Below are positions 1 through 7,988 of a stretch of DNA of 64,000 bases, piece by piece. Positions within the stretch are counted from its first letter, which is position 1. Each line of letters begins with the position of its first letter. The notes beneath the pieces were generated by a model. The model was not told the DNA's origin, did no database searches, and saw only the letters and a list, made by a program, of their open reading frames with translations. The position numbers were made by a program, and so were the translations under genes. The DNA comes from Pseudomonas sp. GV071 (GTDB lineage: Bacteria; Pseudomonadota; Gammaproteobacteria; Pseudomonadales; Pseudomonadaceae). The DNA lies in NCBI RefSeq assembly GCF_003050835.1, contig NZ_QAOJ01000009.1, positions 218,634 to 282,633 of the forward strand. Reading direction: 5' to 3'.

Positions 1-2170
1 CCTCCAACGGCACATAGCGCGGTGGGCGAATTTCCAGGTCCTCGCCAATCAGTCGCACGGCTTCCAGGTGCGCTGAAACACGGGGCAGCAGTTCGTCCCA
101 CAAGGCTTGTGAGTGTTCATCGCCGACGGCGGTAAAGCCGCTGGGGTCGAGGGTGATGCGCACCGTGCGCCAGCTACCGGTCCAGGCATAACGGGCGACG
201 GCACGGGATACACCGGGCACCTCTTCGGCACGTTTGACGTAATCGGCCAGGGTCACCGCGCGCAACTGGCGGGCGCGAAACGCCTCTGGCGCATTACGGC
301 GAATGCGCTCGGCCGGCTCCGGCGCGCGGCCATCGCTGACGTCGAAGGGGTTAGTGGTGGCGATGACCGCGCCATTCAGCGCGCCTTGCAGCGGTTCGGC
401 TTGCAGCAACTGGTCGGCGCCGATATTGCCGGCCGGGCCAACGCCGATCTGGTAGCGCGCATACACGGTGGCACCCAGCGGCAACAGGCGGCCGTTGCGG
501 CCATTGCCGAAGCGCAACTGGCTACGCTGCAGCTCATCGGTCTCGACCATAAAGTGGTCGCCGTTTTCCGCCGAGTCATCGCTGTGCACCAGGCTTTCCA
601 CTTCGTCCCAGGTTTCCCGCGCGCCACCGGCGGCTTCGACCTCTAGCCAGAGGGTCGATAGCGCCGGTACTTCACCCGCGCCCTGTGCAGTGGGCAGGTA
701 GGCCAATGGCCCGTCGTCGGGCAGCTCGGCGAGCACCCAGTCGCGGCCGTCCTGATGGCGGTCCTGGCGCTGGAAGTGGCGGTGTTTGACGGTGCTGGTA
801 TCGCTCGGCAAGAGGCTGCCCGGTTCATGGAATTGCACCTGCAGCGGCTGCCCGGAAAACACTGGCAGCAGGTTGCCGTAGAACACCGAGACATCACTGA
901 CGGTTTGTGGCGGTGGCCCGGGGCAAAAGCTGCTGAAGCTGTAGTCAGCCCGCAGGGCGTCGTCGCGGCGCCAATGCACCCGCACCAGCCACACACTGAG
1001 GAGAGGGTCGAACAGGGTTTCGGCTGCCTCACTGCCGCTAAGCAAACGTAACAACTGGCGTTTGCCGCGCTGGCGGCCGGCGACCTGGCCGGTCAGCGGG
1101 TTGAGGCGTTCGGCAATCAGCAGCTCACGCCATAAGCCGTTGCGCACCAGGTCGCGCAGGGCATCGGCCTCAGCCTGGTCGGCCAGGCCATCGAAGGGCA
1201 CCAGATCGGCGCTGGTACTGCCGGCTGCCAGTGCCGGTTGCGCGTCGCGCCAGGTGTACAGACGCAGGCGGTTGAGCAGCGGGTCCAGGCGTTGGCGTTG
1301 CGCAGCGGGCAGACGTTGCTGGCGACTGGCGAAGCTCACCGCCTGGTCAACGGTGTGCACCACCAGTTCCTGATCGGTGAGGCTGAACGGCGCCTGGCCG
1401 GCCACCACATCCACCGCCAGCCAGGTGCTGGCCTGGTTGCCCTGGTGCAGGTGGTAGTCCATCAAACGGGCGTGGCGCGCCAGCGACAGACGTTTGCGTG
1501 TGCTGCCCAGATAGGCCTCGGCCATCACCCGGTCCTGGTAGTCGCTGAGCTCATCGGCCGCGGCGGCAAACAGGTCGATCAGCACCTGGTCATGGTCGGC
1601 CTCACTGGTGCTGGCCCAGCCCGGCACGCGCTCGGCCATGGCCACCATGAGGGTATGGCGGAAGGAGTCGTAGTCTTTGGCTAGGTAGTCGATGCCGGGG
1701 TTGGGCTGGGCGGGGCGATGACGCTGCACGGGCGCGCAGTCGTTGGTGAAACAACCGGGGCGAAACTTGAAACCGATGCTGCTGAAAAACGGGTCGATCA
1801 GGTTGGCGTTCCACACCAGTTCCAGGCGGTAGGTGGAGTAGTCACCCACCGGCGCGATGCGCAGGCGCAGACGGCGGCTGTCCAGCGCGCTGACTGCGGT
1901 GACCTGCACCTGGCCCAGGGCATTGCCGGCTAACACACGGCTACCCCCGCGCAGGCGAAACACCTGGTGCACGCGGCTGGGGTCGGCGCTCAGGTCGGCG
2001 ACGATTGCCGCCAGGTGCAGGCCGTTGAAAAAGCTCAGCTCGATATCGGCATAGGCCGGGTTGGCCCCTGGCCCGAGGCTGACCAGGGCCAGTTTCAGTC
2101 CGTCCAGGCCATGGCTCTGCAGCACATCGGCACGGTCATCAACCAGATCTGGGAACGTAATGGCAGTCAT
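1..2170 (-). CDS. Baseplate J-like protein of contractile injection system (3' end off window)
   Basis: I translated the minus strand from ATG at 2170 and found no stop up to the window edge, giving about 723 visible residues; the C-terminus is missing. The protein carries features of the large putative baseplate assembly family of eCIS and T4-like phages: a GIDYLAKDYDSFR block near residue 165, then an acidic helix with DQVLIDLFAAAADELSDYQDR, and near the visible end the VTLADYVKRAEEVPGV block of gpJ-type proteins. In Afp/PVC particles this subunit (Afp11/Pvc11) forms the wedge of the baseplate that triggers sheath contraction. It starts 36 bp after the gp25-like gene, with AAGGA about 11 bases before the ATG, and is the last eCIS gene visible. 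Confidence 0.88.
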   Translation of the reverse strand, partial: MTAITFPDLVDDRADVLQSHGLDGLKLALVSLGPGANPAYADIELSFFNGLHLAAIVADLSADPSRVHQVFRLRGGSRVLAGNALGQVQVTAVSALDSRRLRLRIAPVGDYSTYRLELVWNANLIDPFFSSIGFKFRPGCFTNDCAPVQRHRPAQPNPGIDYLAKDYDSFRHTLMVAMAERVPGWASTSEADHDQVLIDLFAAAADELSDYQDRVMAEAYLGSTRKRLSLARHARLMDYHLHQGNQASTWLAVDVVAGQAPFSLTDQELVVHTVDQAVSFASRQQRLPAAQRQRLDPLLNRLRLYTWRDAQPALAAGSTSADLVPFDGLADQAEADALRDLVRNGLWRELLIAERLNPLTGQVAGRQRGKRQLLRLLSGSEAAETLFDPLLSVWLVRVHWRRDDALRADYSFSSFCPGPPPQTVSDVSVFYGNLLPVFSGQPLQVQFHEPGSLLPSDTSTVKHRHFQRQDRHQDGRDWVLAELPDDGPLAYLPTAQGAGEVPALSTLWLEVEAAGGARETWDEVESLVHSDDSAENGDHFMVETDELQRSQLRFGNGRNGRLLPLGATVYARYQIGVGPAGNIGADQLLQAEPLQGALNGAVIATTNPFDVSDGRAPEPAERIRRNAPEAFRARQLRAVTLADYVKRAEEVPGVSRAVARYAWTGSWRTVRITLDPSGFTAVGDEHSQALWDELLPRVSAHLEAVRLIGEDLEIRPPRYVPLE

Positions 2171-2206
2171 GGTTTAACAAGTCCTTGTTGGTCGTCTGAG
2201 GGCGAC

Positions 2207-2593
2207 TTATTTGGAACTGCGTTGAAACTTCACGACCCGCGAATCCGGGCTGCCGGCGGGGCGGTATTTCACCGTCACCTCCAGGGTGGCGGCGCTGTCA
2301 TCCCAGGTGACGTCGATCAGCTCCACCGTCAGCCGCGTGCCCAACCAGCGCGACAGGCCATTGGTGATGCGCGCCTTGACCACCCCGCGCAGCGCCTCCG
2401 AGGCGGGCTCGAACACCAGCTTGCGCACGCCACCACCGAACTCCGGCAGAAACAGGCGCTCGCCGGGGCTGGTCAACAGCAGCTGCAACAGCTCGTCGCG
2501 CACCTGGGCGGCGTCATCCACCGGCGCTGCGCTGCGGCCATCGCTGCCGATGTGAAAGGGAAATGCCAGGTGCCGTCCGCTGGAGAGGGTCAT
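2207..2593 (-). CDS. GPW/gp25-like baseplate wedge protein
   Basis: This 128-residue protein belongs to the gp25/GPW lysozyme-like baseplate family (Afp9/Pvc9 in eCIS). Diagnostic parts are the LLTSPGERLFLPEFGGGVRKLVFEP stretch around residues 38-62 (the EPR-like core of gp25 proteins) and a C-terminal beta segment ending VTVKYRPAG. Such proteins connect the inner baseplate to the first sheath ring. The ATG at 2593 was chosen because it lies one base after the TGA of the PAAR-like gene (2595-2597) and begins the conserved fold; a longer upstream reading only runs into that gene. It sits in the eCIS operon just before the J-like gene. Confidence 0.9.
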   Translation of the reverse strand: MTLSSGRHLAFPFHIGSDGRSAAPVDDAAQVRDELLQLLLTSPGERLFLPEFGGGVRKLVFEPASEALRGVVKARITNGLSRWLGTRLTVELIDVTWDDSAATLEVTVKYRPAGSPDSRVVKFQRSSK

Positions 2594-2594
2594 G

Positions 2595-2921
2595 TCAGAT
2601 GCCTTTGGCTTTTTGTTGGACCTGCACCACCACCGCCGTGCCTTGCGGCGCCATGGCGGCGTTAAGGCACAGGCCGACGCTGGTTTGCAGCAACACGGGA
2701 ATGCCATGCAGGTTGGTTTGCGCCGCCGCGGTGACCCACTGGATGCTCAGGCAGGGCATCGGCACTGTGGTGAAAAACGGGCAGCCGGCAATCGGGTGGC
2801 GGTCAGTGATCAGCAGCATCGCCGCGCCATCCACCTTGGCTTCGACGTTGCTGGTAATCAGCAGCGCCTGGCCGCCATGGGGGCAGATCACCGTGCTGGT
2901 TTCGGTGAGGATCGGGATCAT
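2595..2921 (-). CDS. PAAR-like spike-tip protein
   Basis: This 108-residue protein starts MIPILTETSTVICPHGG and contains CPHGG near residue 13, HPIAGCPF near 43 and PCLSIQW near 54, the Cys/His/Pro pattern of PAAR-like (DUF4280-type) proteins that cap spikes of type VI and eCIS particles. The start at 2921 overlaps the spike gene's TGA by four bases (ATGA), which indicates translational coupling and fixes the start. PAAR tips are often where effectors attach; no extension domain is present, so any cargo would be loaded by other means such as the tube lumen. The family assignment rests on motif pattern and context. Confidence 0.72.
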   Translation of the reverse strand: MIPILTETSTVICPHGGQALLITSNVEAKVDGAAMLLITDRHPIAGCPFFTTVPMPCLSIQWVTAAAQTNLHGIPVLLQTSVGLCLNAAMAPQGTAVVVQVQQKAKGI

Positions 2922-3505
2922 GTCGGCGGCACCCCGAACGTCATCGCGCCATTGACCAGGCTGACGCCCGCAAGGCCGACCTTGATCAGGCCGTTGTTGA
3001 GCGAGATCGACTCGTTGCTGATACGGATCTCGCAGGCGCCGCAGCTGATCACGATGTCGCTGGCGCTCAAGGTGATGGTCTTGGCGATCAGGCTGTCGCC
3101 ATGGACGATTTTCACCTCGTTGGCGGCATCGTCGAGAATCACCTGGTGGCCCGCCTTGGAGACGATCACCCGCACCTGCTCGCCCTGGGGTTGCGGGCGT
3201 TGGCCGCTGGCCCACCAGGCGCCGGCCCAGATCGGGTTGTCCAGCTGCCCGGCCTCGAACTCGATCCACACCCCGGAACCGATCTCCGGCAGCAGCACCG
3301 CGCCATGGCCATCGCCGGCAAACGGCGCCGCCGGCAGCGCCCAGCCACAGGGGTGTTCGCCCAGCACCGCTGGCACGGTGGCGCGAATCCGGCACTGGTT
3401 GTTGGGGTCGCTGACATCGGTGACCACGCCGCGGTACTTGCCGAAATAACGCCCGCCAACGCGCTCGACCAACTGTGCCACCAGCTCTTCCAGATTGGCC
3501 TCCAT
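2918..3505 (-). CDS. gpV-like baseplate spike protein (OB-fold type)
   Basis: This 195-residue protein resembles phage baseplate assembly protein V and the C-terminal spike part of VgrG/Pvc8. Key features are an early YFGKYRGVVTDVSDPNNQCRIRA stretch (residues about 19-41, OB-fold entry), then GSGVWIEFEAG (about 80) and NPIWAGAWW (about 95). A repetitive beta-helix-like C-terminus with alternating I/V residues follows (KTITLSASDIVISCGACEIRIS). The ATG at 3505 overlaps the preceding TGA (TGATG), supporting coupling to the gpD-like hub gene. In most PVC-type loci hub and spike are one polypeptide; here they are two adjacent genes, as in many phages. Confidence 0.85.
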   Translation of the reverse strand: MEANLEELVAQLVERVGGRYFGKYRGVVTDVSDPNNQCRIRATVPAVLGEHPCGWALPAAPFAGDGHGAVLLPEIGSGVWIEFEAGQLDNPIWAGAWWASGQRPQPQGEQVRVIVSKAGHQVILDDAANEVKIVHGDSLIAKTITLSASDIVISCGACEIRISNESISLNNGLIKVGLAGVSLVNGAMTFGVPPT

Positions 3506-4650
3506 CAAAAGATCCCCACGCTGACTGATACCGACAGATTGAGGCCGCCACCGAGGGCCTCGGCCACCGCCGCGCCTGAAACCTCGCTGGTGGAATTGCA
3601 CTTGGCCTCGAAGCTCTGGCTGTAGGCCGAGGGGGTGATGCGGTGCACCACCTTGGTCAGCAGGTAATCGCCGCTGTAGGGCGTGGCGCCGGCGTCGACG
3701 CGGACCTTTTGATAGGGCGTGAGCACCGCCGGGTAGCAGCCGCTGACCACCTCACTGCTGAGCTTGTAGACATAACCGCGCCGCCTGGCCTGGGCCGTGG
3801 CGGCGGCGCTGGGGTCTTCACGGCTGTTGTCGCTGGGGTTGAGCAGCCGCCGTGGCGTGAGGTCGGCGGGCAGTGCTGGCAGGTTGCGCATCAGGCCGAG
3901 GTCGGCGGCGCTGGTTTCGAACTGGGTGACACCCTGGTCGTCGACCCGCAGCACTTGCGCCTGGGTGCGCTCACCGCCGTCGGGGTCTTGCATCACGCTG
4001 GCGTTGGCCAGGTTGCGCTGGGCGCCGATCAGCACCAGGGGCGGCAGTGCGGCGGGGCCTTCGGGGTCGGCGCAGAAACAGCCGATGCTGGCGCCAGCGG
4101 TGTCACCCGGCAGCACATAGGCGTGGCGGTCATTGGCCGCCGCCAACTGGTGCAGAAACTGCAGCACCGTGCCACGCCGGCTGGTGGTTTCCGGGCTGCT
4201 TGTGGTGGCCTCGATGCGGGTGCTGGCCACCTGGCTGAAACGGCCGAACAGCTCGCTGGCAATGGCGCTGGCGCTGCGGTGTTCGAAGGCCGGTTCGGTT
4301 TCCTCATCGCGGTTGAGAAAGGCGCTGTCATCGCGCACCAACAGGGTAGCGGTGCTGCGCCCGGGCAAGGCATCCAGGGCGGCATCGATACTCACCAGCG
4401 GCCCGTCGATCAGCGGCACAAAGCGGCCATTGCCGATATCCAGCTCCACCCGCACCCGCGAAAACGGCTGCTGGCTGTCGCCCGGCCAATGTAACCAGGC
4501 GCCGTTGGCGTCCAGGCACAGCACCATCTGCAGCTGGGCTTCCCAGCAGGCGTCCATTTCCTGGGTTACCTCGATCTGCTCGATGCGCCGCAGTTGCTCG
4601 GCGGTGGCCGGCGTGGCGCCAAACCACAGGCGAAATTGCTGCTCGGCCAT
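3505..4650 (-). CDS. gpD-like baseplate hub protein (late control D family)
   Basis: This 381-residue protein begins MAEQQFRLWFGATPA and resembles the phage late control gene D / VgrG N-terminal hub domain. It has a first beta-domain with VELDIGNGRFVPLIDGP, then RDDSAFLNRDEE and a long middle part with VLQFLHQLAAANDRHAYV, typical of gpD (LxYLAxRnGyxxYV). The C-terminus is AKCNSTSEVSGAAVAE. Hub trimers sit between tube and spike. The longer open frame reaches back to 4935 through the LysM gene in another frame, so 4650 is the sensible start: it lies two bases after the LysM stop. Upstream neighbour is LysM, downstream neighbour the spike, matching assembly order. Confidence 0.83.
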   Translation of the reverse strand: MAEQQFRLWFGATPATAEQLRRIEQIEVTQEMDACWEAQLQMVLCLDANGAWLHWPGDSQQPFSRVRVELDIGNGRFVPLIDGPLVSIDAALDALPGRSTATLLVRDDSAFLNRDEETEPAFEHRSASAIASELFGRFSQVASTRIEATTSSPETTSRRGTVLQFLHQLAAANDRHAYVLPGDTAGASIGCFCADPEGPAALPPLVLIGAQRNLANASVMQDPDGGERTQAQVLRVDDQGVTQFETSAADLGLMRNLPALPADLTPRRLLNPSDNSREDPSAAATAQARRRGYVYKLSSEVVSGCYPAVLTPYQKVRVDAGATPYSGDYLLTKVVHRITPSAYSQSFEAKCNSTSEVSGAAVAEALGGGLNLSVSVSVGIF

Positions 4651-4652
4651 GC

Positions 4653-4910
4653 TCAGCTCCTGGGCACTACAAGGCTGTCGCCGGGCTCGGCGGTGAGGGT
4701 GCGGCTGTCCAGCGCGGAGTTGGCATCGGCGACATGCCAGAACTGCGTGGCATCGCCGTTCAGAGCCTGGGCCAACAGGTCGAGGCGGTCGCCGGCCTGA
4801 ACCATCACCGGCTCGCCAGCCAGGGGTGTGAGGTAGCGCAGCTTCAACGCCGGGCCATCGCTGGTTTGCACCGTGGCGACCTTGGCGTAACGGGAGTTGG
4901 GCAGGAACAT
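4653..4910 (-). CDS. LysM-domain baseplate protein
   Basis: This 85-residue protein carries one LysM-like domain over about residues 36-84 (VQAGDRLDLLAQALNGDATQFWHVADANSALDS, ending GDSLVVPR). In phage and eCIS baseplates, gp53/gpX-type and Pvc7 C-terminal LysM domains stabilise inner baseplate contacts. In Afp7/Pvc7 the LysM is usually part of the CIS tube-adaptor polypeptide; here it is a separate gene, parted from the adaptor gene by 107 bp holding a REP pair. The ATG at 4910 has a weak upstream ribosome site (CGGAGACACC). Confidence 0.8.
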   Translation of the reverse strand: MFLPNSRYAKVATVQTSDGPALKLRYLTPLAGEPVMVQAGDRLDLLAQALNGDATQFWHVADANSALDSRTLTAEPGDSLVVPRS

Positions 4911-4933
4911 AGGGTGTCTCCGGGTTGAAGAGC

Positions 4934-4996
4934 ATCGCGGCTGAAGCCGCTCCTACGGGTACAGCGCGCGCTCGTAGGAGCGGCTTCAGCCGCGAT
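4934..4996. repeat. REPIN: inverted pair of REP repeats
   Basis: Two copies of a palindromic REP unit face each other: ATCGCGGCTGAAGCCGCTCC at 4934 and its inverted form GGAGCGGCTTCAGCCGCGAT ending at 4996. They fill most of the only long gap (4911-5017) inside the otherwise tightly packed downstream part of the eCIS operon, exactly between the CIS tube-adaptor and LysM genes. Such pairs fold into a long hairpin in RNA and can affect transcript stability. Confidence 0.9.
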
Positions 4997-5017
4997 AAAT
5001 CGTTCGGGCGCCGCCAT

Positions 5018-5686
5018 TCACAGCGGGATCAACTCAACAATCTGTTCGGCCGTATTGGCCAGGTTGGCGATGGCTTGGGCTTCTTTGGCCAGGGTCGAAT
5101 ATTCCAGGGCGCCTTTGGCGAGGATGTCGTCGGAGCAGTCGTCGACGGCGATCACGCTCAGTTGCAGGTCCACTTCGGCGCGGGTGGGGTTGAGCAGGGC
5201 GTCGTATTCCAGTTCGTTGATGCTCATCGAGTCGATGCTCACGGGCAGCACCCGGGTCAGGCCCCAGATAAACAGGATGCGCGGGTATTTTTCCCGCGGG
5301 ATCGGTTGCGCCGGCGGCGCCTCGCCACCGCCGCCCAGGGCACCGCCGATGGCGTCCAGCGCGGCACCCAGCAGGCCGGCGAGTTTGGCGCTGGGCAGAA
5401 CCATCTTCTCCAGCGCCGCCAGTTGCGGGCCGATGCCGAACAACTGCGCCAGCACCTTGCCTTCGTCGAGCATATTGGCGGCGCTGAAGTGCGCCTTGAA
5501 GGTGATTTTCTCCACGGTTTTTTCCCCGGCCTGGGTGGCTTCACGCGGTGTGGCACCGCCGGGCCGTGGCGGGATATCCAGCGAGCGCGACAGCGACTCG
5601 GGGTTGAATTGGAAGATCACCACATTGGGAATCGGGCCAATCAGGCTGGTGCCGTACTCGATCAATGCGCCGCGCAGCAGGGTCAT
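5018..5686 (-). CDS. Contractile injection system tube-adaptor protein (CIS_tube, Afp7/Pvc7-like)
   Basis: This 222-residue protein has the CIS_tube N-terminus: IPNVVIFQFNPESLSRSLDI at about residues 19-38 (the FQFNPESL motif is typical), followed by VEKITFKAHFSAANML, and later PRILFIWGLTRVLPVSIDSMSINELEYDALLNPTRAEVDLQL. In PVC/Afp particles this protein joins the tube to the hub. The ATG at 5686 overlaps the preceding stop (ATGA). Family members commonly end in a LysM domain; this one stops before it, and LysM is encoded separately downstream. Confidence 0.9.
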   Translation of the reverse strand: MTLLRGALIEYGTSLIGPIPNVVIFQFNPESLSRSLDIPPRPGGATPREATQAGEKTVEKITFKAHFSAANMLDEGKVLAQLFGIGPQLAALEKMVLPSAKLAGLLGAALDAIGGALGGGGEAPPAQPIPREKYPRILFIWGLTRVLPVSIDSMSINELEYDALLNPTRAEVDLQLSVIAVDDCSDDILAKGALEYSTLAKEAQAIANLANTAEQIVELIPL

Positions 5687-5892
5687 GGCTGTAGGCTCCC
5701 GAGGCGGCGGGCAAGTTGATGGGCAATGGCACTGGCCACCTCTTCAGCACTGCTGCTGTGGCTGAGGGTGATCTCACCCGGTTGCCGTAACGCTCGCGCC
5801 AGCGCCGGGCCAAGCAGACGCACAGCGGCTTTGGCGGTGTCCGGCGCGATGCCGCGAAGGTCCAGATGCAACGCCTCGATGGCGACGCTCAT
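5683..5892 (-). CDS. Small conserved-position eCIS protein, function unknown
   Basis: From ATG at 5892 this gives 69 residues beginning MSVAIEALHLDLRG and ending ARRLGSLQP. An in-frame ATG at 5943 would add 17 residues, but that extension (SRLKPLPQG) is the translation of a REP repeat, so the inner start is preferred. It sits between the AAA+ ATPase and CIS tube-adaptor genes and overlaps the latter by four bases. Position and size recall the short DUF5908-type proteins of eCIS loci, but I cannot confirm membership. There are no membrane segments or cysteines. Confidence 0.6.
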   Translation of the reverse strand: MSVAIEALHLDLRGIAPDTAKAAVRLLGPALARALRQPGEITLSHSSSAEEVASAIAHQLARRLGSLQP

Positions 5893-5907
5893 GGCCACAC
5901 CGCTGCC

Positions 5908-5936
5908 TTGTGGGAGAGGCTTCAGCCTCGATTCCT
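5908..5936. repeat. Single REP unit at the ATPase / small-gene junction
   Basis: The sequence TGGGAGAGGCTTCAGCCTCG with flanks is a single palindromic REP unit of the GAGGCTGAAGCCTC subclass also found at 61.7 and 62.9 kb. It lies just downstream of the ATPase stop (5940-5942) and in frame with the next small gene, where it reads as SRLKPLPQG if the upstream ATG is used. Confidence 0.85.
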
Positions 5937-5939
5937 GGC

Positions 5940-7988
5940 TCATCGTTCCACCCTCTGGCCCGCGACCAGTTCGGCGTATGGCCCGAACTGGTCGAGGCTG
6001 TTGGCCCGGTCGAGTTTTTGGTATTCACGTTGAATAGCGCGCACCACCGCCGGCATCTCCAGGCGCCGCGGCGCGCCGTCGTCTGCGCTTTGCAGGCAGG
6101 CGGAAAACACGATGCCGCGAATGTGCCCGCCGGCCAGGGCAAAGCGCTGGGCGAGAAAGTCGAGGTCCAGGGCGCTGGCATCCACCCCTGGCGGAATCAC
6201 GCTGCGCCAGATCCGCAGGCGCTCATCGGCGCCCGGCAGGGGGAACTCGATGGCAAAGCGCAGGCGCCGCAGGAAGGCTTCGTCGAGGTCTTTGCGGCGG
6301 TTGGTGGCCAGGATGGTCAGGCCCTTGCAGCGCTCCATGCGCTCCAGCAGGTAGCTGATTTCCAGGTTGGCGTAACGGTCGTGGGCGTCTTTGACTTCGC
6401 TGCGTTTGCCAAACAGGGCGTCAGCTTCGTCGAAGAACAGAATCAGGTCGGCGGCGTCGGCGGCATCGAACAGGCGGCGCAGATTCTTCTCGGTTTCACC
6501 GATGTATTTGTTCACCACCTGCGACAGGTCGATGCGGTACAGCGGCAGTTCCAGCTGGTGGGCGATGGCTTCGGCGGCCATGGTCTTGCCGGTGCCGGGC
6601 GGGCCGGCGAACAGCACCGCCAGGCCGCCTTCGTTCCACGGCCGTGCGGTGCCCCAGTCGTGGTGTACGCGGGTCAGGTTGCGCATGGCGGCGATGATTT
6701 CGTCCAGCTGGGTGGCCTGGGCGGGCGGCAGCATCAGCTCGTTGAGGGCAAAACGTGGTTGCACCGCTTGCGCCAGGTTGCCGAGATCAAGGTCGGCCCG
6801 CGCCGCAGCGAACACCTGGCTGCTGGTCGGCGCTGCCGGCAAGGCGTGCACCTCGGCAGCCACCCGTTGAATCGCGCCCAGTTCATAACGAAAACGCCGC
6901 GCCAGTTCGGCCAGGGCCGGTGCCTCGGGCAAATGCCGCTGCCACAACGCCAGGCGCTGCGGGTAGCTGAGCGGCGCCAGGCTGAGGGCGGGCAGGGTGT
7001 GGCTCAGGCCTTTGAGGCGGGCCAGGTCTTCGGCGCCCAGCCACAGCAGCAAGGGCAAGGCCGGTAGCGGGAGGCTGATGGGGGCGGGCTCATGGCCGTG
7101 GTCATCGCCAAGGTCACGCGCGTTCAGGTACAGGGTGCAGCCGCGTAACCAGCTGACGGTCATGGCGGCGGCCAGTTGTTCCGGCGCCAGCGCATGGCTC
7201 GGTTGCAGGGTGCCGAGCCCGGCTTCGGCGCTGCAGGCAGCGGCTACCTCGGCCAGCGGCGCGTCACTGGCGCCCAACAGCGGTAGAACCTGCAGTCCCG
7301 TCGAGGTGCGTAACAACGCCGCCCGCACCCGCGCGGCGGCCTGTTCGGGCAAGGCCTGGTCGGTAGCCGTTACCCCGTGCAAGGCCGCCGGCAGCTCGCC
7401 GTCGGCCAACAGCAACTGGCGGGCGACCAGAACAGGCACCTGCAACGGTGCATCCCAGCCGCTGATGGGTTGCAGCAGGCCATGGCTGAACAACCGATGG
7501 CCAGGGTCGAGGCAGCGCAGCAATTGCTCCGGGGCGTGCCATAGGCGCTGGGCCAGGGCCAGGGTCGGCGCCTGGCGATTGCTGTCGTTCTGGCAGCAGG
7601 CGATCACCGCGCCCGCAGCGCTATCCAGGCTGGGCAGCAAGGCCAGGGCGAGGACAAAACTTTCCACCGCGTTCAGCTGCAACTGCGCCACCACCCAGGC
7701 AAACGAACCCTGGGCGCCGTCGACCGTGGGCGCCGCGTCGTCGAGCTGCTCGCTGAGGTAACGGGCGGTGCTGTCGCTGGCAAAAAACTGCTGTTTGTCG
7801 TGCTGGTAACGCTGCAGGTCGAGGGCGAACAGGGTGCTGTTGACCTCGGCGGGCAACGCCGCCGTGCCCTGGTCGCCGCGCTCGCGCCACAGCCAGCCGA
7901 CTTCACGGCGCAGGCGCAGCGTGACCTGGCCCAGCCAGTAGCGGGCGCAGGCGTCGTCCGCCTGCAGGCCGGGGACAAACCCGCTCAT
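5940..7988 (-). CDS. AAA+ ATPase of eCIS (Afp15/Pvc15-like)
   Basis: This 682-residue protein has a long alpha-helical N-terminal part (about 1-400) and a C-terminal AAA+ module. Walker A is GPPGTGKT near residue 460 and Walker B is LILFFDEAD near 517. A pore-loop-like YIGETEKNLRRLF and sensor/arginine-finger region ATNRRKDLDEAFLRRLRFAIEF follow. An ATPase of this kind is a hallmark that separates eCIS from phages and is needed for particle assembly or cargo handling in Afp/PVC. The ATG at 7988 overlaps the DUF4255 stop by four bases. The gene end touches the REP-bearing small gene. Confidence 0.92.
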   Translation of the reverse strand: MSGFVPGLQADDACARYWLGQVTLRLRREVGWLWRERGDQGTAALPAEVNSTLFALDLQRYQHDKQQFFASDSTARYLSEQLDDAAPTVDGAQGSFAWVVAQLQLNAVESFVLALALLPSLDSAAGAVIACCQNDSNRQAPTLALAQRLWHAPEQLLRCLDPGHRLFSHGLLQPISGWDAPLQVPVLVARQLLLADGELPAALHGVTATDQALPEQAAARVRAALLRTSTGLQVLPLLGASDAPLAEVAAACSAEAGLGTLQPSHALAPEQLAAAMTVSWLRGCTLYLNARDLGDDHGHEPAPISLPLPALPLLLWLGAEDLARLKGLSHTLPALSLAPLSYPQRLALWQRHLPEAPALAELARRFRYELGAIQRVAAEVHALPAAPTSSQVFAAARADLDLGNLAQAVQPRFALNELMLPPAQATQLDEIIAAMRNLTRVHHDWGTARPWNEGGLAVLFAGPPGTGKTMAAEAIAHQLELPLYRIDLSQVVNKYIGETEKNLRRLFDAADAADLILFFDEADALFGKRSEVKDAHDRYANLEISYLLERMERCKGLTILATNRRKDLDEAFLRRLRFAIEFPLPGADERLRIWRSVIPPGVDASALDLDFLAQRFALAGGHIRGIVFSACLQSADDGAPRRLEMPAVVRAIQREYQKLDRANSLDQFGPYAELVAGQRVER

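Noticed and set aside
2595..3551. 318-residue minus-strand reading spanning the spike and PAAR-like genes
   Set aside because: Only its last 108 residues resemble a protein family; the first part is an alternate frame of the spike gene.
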